Shown here piece after piece: positions 44,400-52,686 of a DNA stretch of 54,575 bases; position 1 is the stretch's first letter; every line of letters starts with the position of its first letter. The notes beneath the pieces are model-generated. The model saw nothing but the letters and a program-made list of their open reading frames with translations, was not told the origin of the DNA and ran no database searches. The position numbers and the translations under genes were made by a program. Where the stretch lies: contig CAJXZZ010000008.1 of the NCBI GenBank assembly GCA_913065105.1, forward strand, positions 1 through 54,575. The letters run 5' to 3'. Source of the stretch: an uncultured Gammaproteobacteria bacterium (GTDB lineage: Bacteria > Pseudomonadota > Gammaproteobacteria > SZUA-229).

Positions 44400-44858
44400 T
44401 TATTGCGCTGGTGCAGCAGGAGCTGGTGCAGCTGGGGCAGGACCAGGACCATAACCTGGGCCAGGGCCGTATCCAGGACCAGGGCCATAACCATAACCTG
44501 GGCCAGGTCCATAATTTGGACGATTATAATAACCATTGTTATTACTCCAGCCATTGTTATTATTCCAGTTATTATTATTATCCCAGTTGTTATTACCATT
44601 GTATGAGTTATAACCATTACCGCGTGCATTACCGCGGCCTTTTCCACTCATACCAAAGTTCATGCTACCATCGAAATCACCAGAACCATCACCAGAACCA
44701 TCACCATAGCCTGAACCATCATTTCGCCAGTTATTGCTATTATTGTTGTTCCAGTTACTGTTGTTGTTATCATTCCACCAGGCATTAGCAGAGGTTGATA
44801 CAACTAAAATTGCTGCAGCAGCAGCTGAAAGTAAAACTTTCTTATGTAAAATTTTCAT
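44400..44858 (-). CDS. Sulfur globule envelope protein (Sgp-like)
   Basis: 152 residues with a Sec signal peptide (VLLSAAAAAILVVSTSANA, cleavage about 26). The mature part is low-complexity: Asn/Trp-rich (WWNDNNNSNWNNNN), Gly/Asp/Ser-rich in the middle, Asn/Tyr/Gly repeats, then tandem YGPGPGYG units and a Pro/Ala tail. This composition is that of the sulfur globule proteins of Allochromatium, which coat periplasmic sulfur globules. GGAGGATAGCGT precedes the ATG. No cysteine is present. An FNR-type box lies 126 bp upstream. Confidence 0.82.
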   Translation of the reverse strand: MKILHKKVLLSAAAAAILVVSTSANAWWNDNNNSNWNNNNSNNWRNDGSGYGDGSGDGSGDFDGSMNFGMSGKGRGNARGNGYNSYNGNNNWDNNNNWNNNNGWSNNNGYYNRPNYGPGPGYGYGPGPGYGPGPGYGPGPAPAAPAPAAPAQ

Positions 44859-45246
44859 ACGCTATCCTCCATAGGATTTTTGGGAACATTTCACGCAGGC
44901 ACCACACCTAATCGATGACTGCACTAAATATATAAAAAATTTAATTCTCAGGCGAAATGTTACGATTATCTGAAAATAACATGTTGATATAAATCAATAA
45001 ATCCATACCAACCCTCCAAATATAATCCATAAGTATGACCTTAATCAAGTTATTCTCACTACCCATTCTAGCTAACTACGAAAACGGCCCAGTTTGAGGT
45101 AGAATACGCGCGCATTTTAAGTGCTTGATGATTCTTACCAATAAAAATCACGAATCTATACACCACTTAAAAATATCGAATTTTTTAAATATTGAGCTGG
45201 CCCACCAACGTGGCAAACCAGCATGATAATCACTTGGAGAAAATAC
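44859..45246. promoter_or_regulatory. Divergent control region between sulfur globule gene and sat
   Basis: 388 bp without genes. Holds a perfect FNR-type box at 44984-44997 and a weaker one (ATGAC-CTTA-ATCAA) at 45035-45048. A TAACAT on the minus strand at 44962-44957 is spaced from the first box as a class II -10 would be for the globule gene. No clear sat promoter seen. Confidence 0.55.
44984..44997. promoter_or_regulatory. FNR/ANR-type box, perfect consensus
   Basis: TTGATATAAATCAA equals TTGAT-N4-ATCAA. Centre about 132 bp from the globule ATG and 256 bp from sat, so the globule gene is the likelier target. Confidence 0.65.
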
Positions 45247-46443
45247 ATGATTAAACCTCATGGTTCAGACGAACTAAATCCATTGTTCGTATACGATTCT
45301 GCTAAAAACGATGCATTACAAAAGGAAGCTGAAACACTGCCTTCTATCGTTGTTAGTTCAGCCACAGCTGCTAATGCAGTAATGATGGGCGCAGGCTACT
45401 TCAACCCATTAACAGGTTACATGACTAAAGCTGACGCTTTATCTGTTGCCACAGACATGAAAACCACATCTGGTTTGTTCTGGCCAACACCTGTATTAAA
45501 CTTGGTTGAAGACGCTGGCAACATTAAAGCAGGCGATCGCATTGCGCTTAAAGATCCTAACGTTGAAGGCAACCCTGTCGTTGCGATAATGGATGTTGAA
45601 GCTGTCGAAGAATTCTCTGATGCTGACATGGCATTAATAACTGAAAAAGTTTACGCACCTGCTGCTGGTGAAGACCACCCGGGTGTTGACGCGTTTAACT
45701 CACAAGGTAAAGTTTGTCTTTCAGGTCCTATCCAGGTATTAAACTTTTCTTACTTCTTAACTGAATTCCCTGACACTTTCCGTACTGCTATTGAGATTCG
45801 TAACGAGATCGCTGAACGTGGCTGGAAAAAGATTGTTGCTTTCCAAACGCGTAACCCAATGCATTTAGCACACGAAGAATTGTGTCACATGGCAATGGAT
45901 CGTTTAGGTTGTGATGGCCTGGTTATTCACATGTTGTTAGGTAAATTAAAACCGGGCGATATCCCTGCACCCGTTCGTGATGCTGCTATTCGTAAAATGG
46001 TTGAGCTGTACTTTCCAGAAAACAGTGCAATGGTTACTGGTTACGGTTTCGACATGCTTTATGCAGGGCCTCGTGAAGCTGTACTTCATGCTTTGTTCCG
46101 TCAAAACATGGGCGCAACACATTTCATCATTGGTCGTGACCATGCGGGTGTTGGTGATCACTACGGCGCTTTCGATGCACAAACAATCTTTAAAGACCAG
46201 GTTCCAGCTGGCTCTTTAGACATCGAAATATTTGAAGCTGACCACACTGCTTACTCTAAGAAATTAGATAAAGTGGTAATGATGTGTGAAGCACCTGATC
46301 ATGAAAAAGACGACTTCGTTCTTTTATCGGGCACTAAAGTTCGTGAGATGTTAGGTCAAGGCATGGCGCCACCTAAAGAGTTCTCACGTCCTGAAGTAGC
46401 TAAGATTCTGATTGAGTATTATCAGGCATTAGACGCTAAATAA
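45247..46443 (+). CDS. sat: ATP sulfurylase (sulfate adenylyltransferase)
   Basis: 398 residues from ATG 45247, preceded by TTGGAGAAAATAC; an ATG 24 bases earlier lacks a ribosome site. Sat-type homo-oligomeric enzyme: PUA-like N-terminus, FQTRNPMHLAHEEL (QxRN at 200-203, HxxH at 206-209), HMLLGKLKPGDIPAPVR, IIGRDHAGVGDHYG, LSGTKVREML. In sulfur oxidisers it forms ATP and sulfate from APS and pyrophosphate, finishing the pathway of DsrAB and AprBA. Confidence 0.97.
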   Translation: MIKPHGSDELNPLFVYDSAKNDALQKEAETLPSIVVSSATAANAVMMGAGYFNPLTGYMTKADALSVATDMKTTSGLFWPTPVLNLVEDAGNIKAGDRIALKDPNVEGNPVVAIMDVEAVEEFSDADMALITEKVYAPAAGEDHPGVDAFNSQGKVCLSGPIQVLNFSYFLTEFPDTFRTAIEIRNEIAERGWKKIVAFQTRNPMHLAHEELCHMAMDRLGCDGLVIHMLLGKLKPGDIPAPVRDAAIRKMVELYFPENSAMVTGYGFDMLYAGPREAVLHALFRQNMGATHFIIGRDHAGVGDHYGAFDAQTIFKDQVPAGSLDIEIFEADHTAYSKKLDKVVMMCEAPDHEKDDFVLLSGTKVREMLGQGMAPPKEFSRPEVAKILIEYYQALDAK

Positions 46444-46460
46444 TTTTATTTAGTTGTTCA

Positions 46461-46495
46461 TGAAAAAGGCGCTCTTTTAGGAGCGCCTTTTTTTA
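46461..46495 (+). terminator. Rho-independent terminator after sat
   Basis: Stem AAAAAGGCGCTC/GAGCGCCTTTTT (46463-46474, 46481-46492), loop TTTTAG, T-run after. Confidence 0.92.
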
Positions 46496-46504
46496 TGTAC
46501 AGGA

Positions 46505-46600
46505 TGTACGGTATGTCGCGGTGCCATGGATGGCAAGGAGCGACGTATGCCCAGGGACTGGACGGTATTTCGCAAAGTACCATGATGGCGGTGCGATTAT
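46505..46600. repeat. Dispersed repeat of the 'ccatggatgg' family, copy 3
   Basis: GGTGCCATGGATGGCAAGGA and GGGACTGGACGGTATTTCGC share words with the repeats at 7124 and 24700. It follows directly on the sat terminator. Confidence 0.5.
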
Positions 46601-46617
46601 TCCTTTAAAAACCTTTC

Positions 46618-46713
46618 ACCGCAGAGGCGCGGAGACGCAGAGTTTTTTAGTTTTTCGCTCCTGCGGCGCGACAAACATAGGATTTTTTCTCTGCGCCTCC
46701 GCGCCTCTGCGGT
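46618..46713. repeat. Palindromic dispersed repeat, copy 2
   Basis: ACCGCAGAGGCGCGGAGACG (25 nt in all) is the inverted copy, with one mismatch, of 46689-46713. It lies between sat and the convergent apbE and can form a hairpin for either transcript. Confidence 0.75.
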
Positions 46714-46732
46714 AAAATTTTTTTGTAGTTTT

Positions 46733-47614
46733 TCAATCAATCCAATAATCAACTTCCTGTAACTTCAAAAACTCTTCTGCCTTGCCACCCTGCAACATAG
46801 CAAGTGTCGACATCATGCCGGCTTCTATACAGGTGGGCGCAGCAACACTCACAGTATGCGGCGCATCGATGACAGACCATCCTGTTAACGGATTTAAGAT
46901 ATGACTATAACGAATACCGTCTTTTAATAGGTAACGATGCGCATCGCCGCTAGTAGCAATAGCGCCACGGTATAATTGAAACAAGCCATAGGCTTTGTCC
47001 GAACCAGTGATCAGACGTCCTACTGACCAGAACATTTTATTTTTTCGCGCTGTGGTAACCGCCAGGTCACCACCAAAATTTACCAGCACACTTTCTTTCG
47101 TTTTTTGTTTCGCGATCTGTACACAACGATCAACGGCATACTCTTTTCCTATGCCGCCTAGATCAATTTCCATGCCTTCGGGTAATGTAACACTGTCACC
47201 TTCTCTACTAACTTTTTGCCAGCCAACTTTCTTTACTATTTTTTTTACGTCTTTTTTATCTGGCAGGTTAGCACTGCCATCGAATGTCCATACCTGACGC
47301 AAAACACCTGAAGTAACATCAAACGAACCTTCACTTATTTCAAATAACTCATTGGCAAAATTCAGCAGACGTGTAACTTCCTCATCAATAACAACAGCCT
47401 CGCCACTGGAATTATTTATCTGAAAAATAATATTATTTTTTTTGTAACGACTAAATTTATCTTCGATACGCCAGGCTTCATCCGCCACTGCGGTAAGAAT
47501 ATTTTGTGCAAGTGATTTATCATCGACTTCCATAAGAACATCACAGGGACTGGCCATAGCCATGAAGGATCCTTTCCAAAAATCGTTTTCTTTTTTTAAC
47601 TCTACTACTCTCAT
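46733..47614 (-). CDS. apbE: ApbE-family FAD:protein FMN transferase, no signal peptide
   Basis: 293 residues. ApbE motifs: GSFMAMASPCDVLME, EISEGSFDVTSGVL, MEIDLGGIGKEYAVDRCV, NFGGDLAV, IATSGDAHRY and SHILNPLTGWSV. Family members attach FMN to Thr residues of Nqr/Rnf-type proteins and related flavoproteins, mostly in the periplasm. Here no signal or lipobox is seen, so a cytoplasmic location is suggested. It lies between sat and aprBA on the opposite strand; a redox partner in sulfur metabolism is possible but not shown. Confidence 0.88.
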   Translation of the reverse strand: MRVVELKKENDFWKGSFMAMASPCDVLMEVDDKSLAQNILTAVADEAWRIEDKFSRYKKNNIIFQINNSSGEAVVIDEEVTRLLNFANELFEISEGSFDVTSGVLRQVWTFDGSANLPDKKDVKKIVKKVGWQKVSREGDSVTLPEGMEIDLGGIGKEYAVDRCVQIAKQKTKESVLVNFGGDLAVTTARKNKMFWSVGRLITGSDKAYGLFQLYRGAIATSGDAHRYLLKDGIRYSHILNPLTGWSVIDAPHTVSVAAPTCIEAGMMSTLAMLQGGKAEEFLKLQEVDYWID

Positions 47615-47636
47615 AACAAAACCATAAAAGCATTAT

Positions 47637-47713
47637 GCCGCGAAAAACGCAAAGGGTGCGAAGATTTTTAAAATTTAACGCTTTTCTTTGCGCATTTCGC
47701 GTCCTTTGCGGCT
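47637..47713. repeat. Palindromic dispersed repeat, copy 3
   Basis: GCCGCGAAAAACGCAAAGG at the left and TTCGCGTCCTTTGCGGC at the right are imperfect inverted copies, of the same family as 19769-19850. It separates apbE from the DUF971-MoaD gene and would follow the latter in its transcript. Confidence 0.7.
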
Positions 47714-47722
47714 AAACGTTTT

Positions 47723-48358
47723 TTATTTTGACAGTGGAACAAACGCCACTTCGTCGCCATGCTCGATAAGTGTATACGGCTCTGAAAACTGTTTATTAAC
47801 GGTTACCTGTAAACGATTAGCTGCAAATGACTCTTTCCAACGTTCACCGCGTTTACGCATCCAGTTAAGTAAAGTTTCGACATTGGTCACAGATTCTGGG
47901 ATCACTACTTCTTCTTCATTCTTGCCTGAAATCTTTGCCAGCTCAATAAAATAAAGCAGCTTAATAGTAACCTTACCCGTTGCATCGGTAACGCGGGCAT
48001 CTCCCCGGCTTAGGCCATGCTGTTCAAGGCGGCTTAGATAACCCTGCCAGTTGCTTTCATAGTTTTTACCTAATTCATACAAGGTACCCCAGGAATAAAT
48101 ACCCGTATCATGGCCATCATCAAATGCAATCTTCAACGCATAGGTTCCCTGAGGATCCAGCATCGAAATATTCACCCTCTGTTTACCGTGCACGGGTTTC
48201 GTCATCACTTTAACTTCTGCTGCGGTAGAGAACACCCGTAGATACTCACAGGGATAGTTAAATCGAAAACCATCTGAGAAAGCGATTTCCAGCAGACGTG
48301 ACTTTTGATGAAGATTAATTTCAGTCGGGCTAATGTGGCTATTTTCTGTGTCTGACAT
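47723..48358 (-). CDS. DUF971-MoaD/ThiS-like fusion without C-terminal GG
   Basis: 211 residues. About 15-105 match DUF971, the small domain also found at the N-terminus of gamma-butyrobetaine hydroxylase (LEIAFSDGFRFNYPCEYLRV, IAFDDGHDTGIYSWGTLYEL). About 127-211 resemble a MoaD/ThiS ubiquitin-like fold (TIKLLYFIELAKISG, HGDEVAFVPLSK). MoaD ends in Gly-Gly for thiocarboxylate; here the end is PLSK with no glycine in any nearby frame, so sulfur carriage in the usual way is excluded. Transcribed toward apbE. A scaffold or regulatory role is inferred. Confidence 0.82.
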   Translation of the reverse strand: MSDTENSHISPTEINLHQKSRLLEIAFSDGFRFNYPCEYLRVFSTAAEVKVMTKPVHGKQRVNISMLDPQGTYALKIAFDDGHDTGIYSWGTLYELGKNYESNWQGYLSRLEQHGLSRGDARVTDATGKVTIKLLYFIELAKISGKNEEEVVIPESVTNVETLLNWMRKRGERWKESFAANRLQVTVNKQFSEPYTLIEHGDEVAFVPLSK

Positions 48359-48921
48359 ACTAAAAACTACTTGTACTCTATCTGAGTGACTATTTGAGGT
48401 AATAAAAACAGTGCATATTCTACCTTCATTTCGACTGTAACAAGGTTAATTCGCGTAAGGATAATGATTCTCAGTTAAAAAATTTATCTCTGACTCATAA
48501 GCCATTGATTCATAACCATATAAACAGGCACGACTAGCCATAAGTAAAACTTATCATAACCACAGTATTATTGTTTGGTGTTTCAACTCTTAAGGTCTAT
48601 CCTGCACTCCTGAGAAAGCGACTTGCTTAGTTGTTTTAATTGCTTTTATAGGTGTTTTTGGCATAAAATACGTGCCCCACTTTAGCGCCTTGGGCTCAAG
48701 ATTATGATATATCGAAATGGCTTATCAAAAATCTAGGGAGCTTACAAAGCTTTAGGACAGCGACTGTTAAATGTTGCTTGAAACAAATTTTGATTCTAAC
48801 AGGCTGTTATTAGCCAAAATGATGATGAAAGGTAGAAGTTGAGAGAGACAACACTGTCTTTATTAATAAACTATCGCAATTGCAATTGCATAAACTTTAA
48901 AAACTCTAGGAGTTAATAATA
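48359..48921. promoter_or_regulatory. aprBA control region with three dyads
   Basis: 563 bp without a gene. Dyads: TAACAG-G-CTGTTA at 48797-48809, AGACA-ACAC-TGTCT at 48846-48859, and the perfect palindrome GCAATTGCAATTGC at 48876-48889. A possible sigma-70 promoter is TTGAGA (48839-48844), 16 bp, TATTAA (48861-48866); the transcript would begin near 48873, beside the last palindrome. The 48421-48780 part shows no feature. Confidence 0.5.
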
Positions 48922-49395
48922 ATGCCTACTTTTGTACGTACTGAAAAGTGTGATGGATGTAAAGGTCAAGACCGTACAGCTTGCATGTACATCTGCCCAC
49001 ACGATTTAATGAAATTAGACAAAGACGGTTCTGAAACAGGACACGCCATGAAGTCTTATAACCAGGAGCCAGAGCAATGTTGGGAATGTTATTCCTGCGT
49101 TAAAATCTGTCCTCAAAATGCTATCGAATGTCGTCACTACGCTGACGTTGTACCTTTGGGCGGTTCTGTACAGCCTCTACGTGGTACTGATTCAATTATG
49201 TGGACTATCAAGTTCCGTAACGGCAACATGAAGCGTTTCAAATTCCCAATTCGTACCACTGCTGAAGGATCTATCGACCCTTACGCTGGTAAGCCTGAAG
49301 CTGATATGGCTAAAATTGAAGAAGTTGGTTTCTTCAACCATAACGAGCAAAACGGTTACCGTGCTGGCGATCCAAGCGAATTGATCTGTAAATAA
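48922..49395 (+). CDS. aprB: APS reductase, beta (iron-sulfur) subunit
   Basis: 157 residues with two [4Fe-4S] groups: CDGCKGQDRTACMYICPHD and CWECYSCVKICPQNAIEC. The C-terminal arm (VPLGGSVQPLRGTDSIMWTI, NHNEQNGYRAGDPSELI) wraps around AprA in known structures. AprBA is a cytoplasmic enzyme converting sulfite and AMP to APS in the oxidative pathway. CTAGGAGTTAATAATA precedes the ATG. Followed by aprA after 72 bp. Confidence 0.97.
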   Translation: MPTFVRTEKCDGCKGQDRTACMYICPHDLMKLDKDGSETGHAMKSYNQEPEQCWECYSCVKICPQNAIECRHYADVVPLGGSVQPLRGTDSIMWTIKFRNGNMKRFKFPIRTTAEGSIDPYAGKPEADMAKIEEVGFFNHNEQNGYRAGDPSELICK

Positions 49396-49467
49396 TAATT
49401 AAGCTTAATTTTAAAAGCATAATTTTTACAGTCAAATAAATAATTTTAGAATATAGAGGATATAAAG

Positions 49468-51453
49468 ATGGCCGAATTTGGTAATCCAGATGTTGTCGAA
49501 GAAGAAGTAGACATTCTTCTTATCGGTGGCGGTATGGCTTGTTGTGGTACAGCGTTCGAAATCCCACGTTGGATCGAAGCATCAGGCAAAGACATTTCTG
49601 TTACATTAGTTGATAAAGCTGCAATGGACCGTTCAGGTGCTGTTGCTCAGGGTTTGTCTGCTATTAACACTTACATTGGTCCTGAACAGGATCCAGCTGA
49701 CTACGCTCGTATGGTTTCTAATGACCTTATGGGTATTACTCGTGATGACCTTGCGTACGACTTAGGTCGCCACGTAGATGAGTCTGTTCACCTGTTTGAA
49801 GAATGGGGTCTACCTATTTGGAAAACTGACGAGAACGGCGAGCGTTTTGACGGTTCTAAAGGTATGACATCATTGAAAGATGGTGGCAAACCTGTACGTT
49901 CTGGTAAATGGCAGATCATGATCAATGGTGAGTCTTACAAATGGATTGTTGCTGAAGCTGCTAAGAAAGCTTTAGGTATCGACAATATCCAGGAACGTAT
50001 CTTCATCGTTAAACTGATTAACGACAAAAACGACCCTAGCAAAATTGCTGGTGCCGTTGGTTTCTCTACTCGTGACAACAAGATCGTCGTATACAAAGCT
50101 AAAGCAATACTTCTTGCTGCTGGTGGTTGTGTAAACATCTTCCGTCCACGTTCTGTTGGTGAAGGTACTGGTCGTGCATGGTACCCAGTGTGGAACGCAG
50201 GTTCTACATACTCAATGGCTGCTGAAGCAGGCGCTGAGTTAACATTGATGGAAAATCGTTTCGTACCGACTCGTTTCAAAGACGGTTACGGTCCTGTTGG
50301 CGCATGGTTCTTGTTGTTTAAAGCACAAGCAACTAACGCTTACGGCGAAGCTTACATGCAGAAAAACAAAGAAATGCTGGATGACTACCCTCCATATGGT
50401 CATGCTGCTGTTCCTGCTTCTTGTCTGCGTAACCACTTAATGCTTAAAGAGATGAAAGACGGTAACGGTCCTATCTGGATGGATACTGTAACTGCTCTTG
50501 GCAACCTACGTGAAACATTGTCTCCACGTGAAGTTAAGCATTTAGAAGCTGAAGCATGGGAAGATTTCCTTGACATGTGTGTTGGCCAATGTGGTATCTG
50601 GGTTGGTGAGAACATTGAGCCAGAGAAGAAAAACTCTGAGTTAATGCCTACCGAACCATACCTGTTAGGTTCTCACTCTGGTTGTTGTGGTATCTGGACT
50701 TCTGGTCCTGATGATGTAGGCGCACCGACTACTGAAACAGAGCCTGGCGTTCCTGAGCACCTACCTTCTGGTTGGAACTGGGGCTACCGCGGCATGACTA
50801 CTGTAAACGGTCTGTTTACAGCTGGTGATGGTGTTGGTGCTTCTGGCCACAAATTCTCTTCAGGCTCTCATGCTGAAGGTCGTATGTGTGCGAAGTCTAT
50901 GGTTAAGTACGTTTTAGACAATGCTGATTACAAACCAGAGCTAGATACTTCTGTAGAAGACCTGGTTGCTGAAATCTATCAGCCTGTTAGAACGTTCCTT
51001 GAGTTTAAAGACTACTCAACAGCTATCGACGTTAATCCTAACTACATCACTCCAAAAATGTTGCAGTTCCGTCTGCAAAAAATTATGGACGAGTATGTAG
51101 CTGGTGTTGCAACTTATTACAACACTAACGCCGAGATGATGAAAGTTGCTGGCGAAAAGATCGATTCGTTGAAAGAAGATGCTATGAAAATGCGTGCTAA
51201 AGACCTTCACGAATTACTTCGTGCTTGGGAAAACTATCACCGCATAATCACAGCTGAAGCTCATCTGAAACACATTGAGTTCCGTCAGGAATCACGTTAC
51301 CCAGGTTTCTACTATCGTACAGACAAGAACTTTGTCGACGAAGAAAACTGGCATGTTTTCGTGAATTCAATTTACGACAAGAAAACTCAAAAGTTCACTT
51401 GTTTCAGACGTGCACACGTTGATTTGGTAGACAAGTCTAAGCTATTCAAATAA
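49468..51453 (+). CDS. aprA: APS reductase, alpha (flavin) subunit
   Basis: 661 residues, FAD-binding fumarate reductase/succinate dehydrogenase-like: DILLIGGGMACCGTAFEIPR, DRSGAVAQGLSAINTYIG, ENRFVPTRFKDGYGPVGAW, GHKFSSGSHAEGRMCAKSM. AprA catalyses the AMP-dependent oxidation of sulfite; the APS then goes to Sat. AGAGGATATAAAG precedes the ATG. No aprM or qmo genes follow in the window, so the quinone partner of AprBA must be elsewhere. Confidence 0.98.
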   Translation: MAEFGNPDVVEEEVDILLIGGGMACCGTAFEIPRWIEASGKDISVTLVDKAAMDRSGAVAQGLSAINTYIGPEQDPADYARMVSNDLMGITRDDLAYDLGRHVDESVHLFEEWGLPIWKTDENGERFDGSKGMTSLKDGGKPVRSGKWQIMINGESYKWIVAEAAKKALGIDNIQERIFIVKLINDKNDPSKIAGAVGFSTRDNKIVVYKAKAILLAAGGCVNIFRPRSVGEGTGRAWYPVWNAGSTYSMAAEAGAELTLMENRFVPTRFKDGYGPVGAWFLLFKAQATNAYGEAYMQKNKEMLDDYPPYGHAAVPASCLRNHLMLKEMKDGNGPIWMDTVTALGNLRETLSPREVKHLEAEAWEDFLDMCVGQCGIWVGENIEPEKKNSELMPTEPYLLGSHSGCCGIWTSGPDDVGAPTTETEPGVPEHLPSGWNWGYRGMTTVNGLFTAGDGVGASGHKFSSGSHAEGRMCAKSMVKYVLDNADYKPELDTSVEDLVAEIYQPVRTFLEFKDYSTAIDVNPNYITPKMLQFRLQKIMDEYVAGVATYYNTNAEMMKVAGEKIDSLKEDAMKMRAKDLHELLRAWENYHRIITAEAHLKHIEFRQESRYPGFYYRTDKNFVDEENWHVFVNSIYDKKTQKFTCFRRAHVDLVDKSKLFK

Positions 51454-51483
51454 GTCCCGACTTATTAGATAGTTGAGTTACAG

Positions 51484-51518
51484 AAGTCCGGGCATCATCT
51501 GATGCCCGGATTTTTTAA
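51484..51518 (+). terminator. Rho-independent terminator after aprA
   Basis: Stem TCCGGGCATCA/TGATGCCCGGA (51487-51497, 51500-51510), 2-nt gap in the palindrome, T-run after. Confidence 0.93.
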
Positions 51519-51646
51519 TTTTAAAGGCTTTAAATTTTGAAGGCTTTAAATATAAGAGTCCTGCGTCAAACATTAAAACGTCTGATTTTTATATTTAATA
51601 CTTAGTACCAAATACTGGTACCACGCAACAACACACGAGTAACATT

Positions 51647-52582
51647 ATGAGCGATATCGACGATTTTGAAGATACTAGAGATTTTAGTTTTGAACTACCA
51701 CACTCAAGTCCAGTTTCACCTACCCGACTTGAACTGGATGACCAGTTAAAATTCCGTTGTCATCGTGGCGTCTCTTGCTGGAACCAGTGCTGCTCACGAG
51801 CGGATGTCACCCTCGCACCTTATGACATCATCCGTTTAAAAAATTCGACAGGCATGGACAGCACAGAGTTTCTTAAAGCCCATACCGTTCCATTCGAACT
51901 TGATATGCACGGCGTTCCTGGTCTTAAGCTGCGCACTGATGACAGTGGCGCATGTTTATTTATGAAAGAAGAAGGCTGCTCCGTTTATGCAGATCGTCCA
52001 ACAGCATGCCGCTATTACCCTTCTGGCCTGCTCTCAATGAAATCGATCAGCGAATCAACAGATGAGCGTCATTTCTTACTGATCAAAGAAGAGCACTGTA
52101 AGGGCCACGATGAAGACCAGCTGCAGACCATTGGCGAATACCGCAAAGCACAGGGCGTAGAAGAATATGACGACCTTAATCTTGAGTGGTATCAGATCAT
52201 CTTGAAGAAAAAGTCTACCGGGCCAAGCATCGGTAAACCTTCTGACATGAGCTTACAGATGTTCTTCATGGCAAGTTACGATATGGATCGTTTCCGTCGT
52301 TTTGTAATGAGCGATGCATTCATCAAGATGTATGACATAAATGACGATGAATACGCGGAATTTGAGACCGATGATATTGCATTAATGAAATTCGGTTTCA
52401 AATTAATGAAACAGGTATTCTTTGGTGAATTGACAGTTAAAGAACGTGAAGGTGCCTGGGAAGAACGCGTTAAAGAACGCAAAGAAATTCTTGAATTTCG
52501 CAAGCAGGCTGAAATTGCCGAGCACGACAGGAAGCAGGACGCCGCCCGAAAAGCATCATTAGATTCTGGCAAAGACGAATAA
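51647..52582 (+). CDS. YkgJ-type cysteine-cluster protein
   Basis: 311 residues. The YkgJ zinc/iron-cluster core is FRCHRGVSCWNQCCSRADVTL, ACLFMKEEGCSVYADRPTACRYYP and a further Cys in KEEHCKGHD. The C-terminal half is helical and charged with no known domain (ERKEILEFRKQAEIAEHDRK). Function of the family is unclear; some members bind Fe or Zn. The gene lies right after aprBA with its own leader, which repeats the AGTACCAA half-site found before dsrA. Confidence 0.85.
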   Translation: MSDIDDFEDTRDFSFELPHSSPVSPTRLELDDQLKFRCHRGVSCWNQCCSRADVTLAPYDIIRLKNSTGMDSTEFLKAHTVPFELDMHGVPGLKLRTDDSGACLFMKEEGCSVYADRPTACRYYPSGLLSMKSISESTDERHFLLIKEEHCKGHDEDQLQTIGEYRKAQGVEEYDDLNLEWYQIILKKKSTGPSIGKPSDMSLQMFFMASYDMDRFRRFVMSDAFIKMYDINDDEYAEFETDDIALMKFGFKLMKQVFFGELTVKEREGAWEERVKERKEILEFRKQAEIAEHDRKQDAARKASLDSGKDE

Positions 52583-52593
52583 AGAAAGTCGTC

Positions 52594-52659
52594 AGTTTGC
52601 AGTTGTCAGTAGGCAGTTAAAAGCTTTTTAACTTCAAGCCTGACTGACAACTGCCAACT
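52594..52659. repeat. Palindromic repeat, 'agttggcagttgtcagt' family, copy 1
   Basis: AGTTTGCAGTTGTCAGT at the left and ACTGACAACTGCCAACT at the right are inverted copies with two differences over 17 nt. A second copy is at 53201-53292. Fills the gap between the YkgJ-type and phosphoesterase genes. Confidence 0.7.
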
Positions 52660-52686
52660 TCTCCCTAATATAAATACCACATCTTA

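Noticed and set aside
44403-44788. His/Tyr/Ser-rich open frames on the plus strand opposite the sulfur globule gene
   Set aside because: They are antisense shadows of the low-complexity repeats; the minus frame has the signal peptide, a GGAGG site and sensible composition.
48359-48921. A small gene or riboswitch in the long aprBA leader
   Set aside because: No frame with coding character or recognisable aptamer was seen; only short dyads.
51453-51647. aprM or qmoABC after aprA
   Set aside because: aprA is closed by a strong terminator and the next gene is a YkgJ-type protein.
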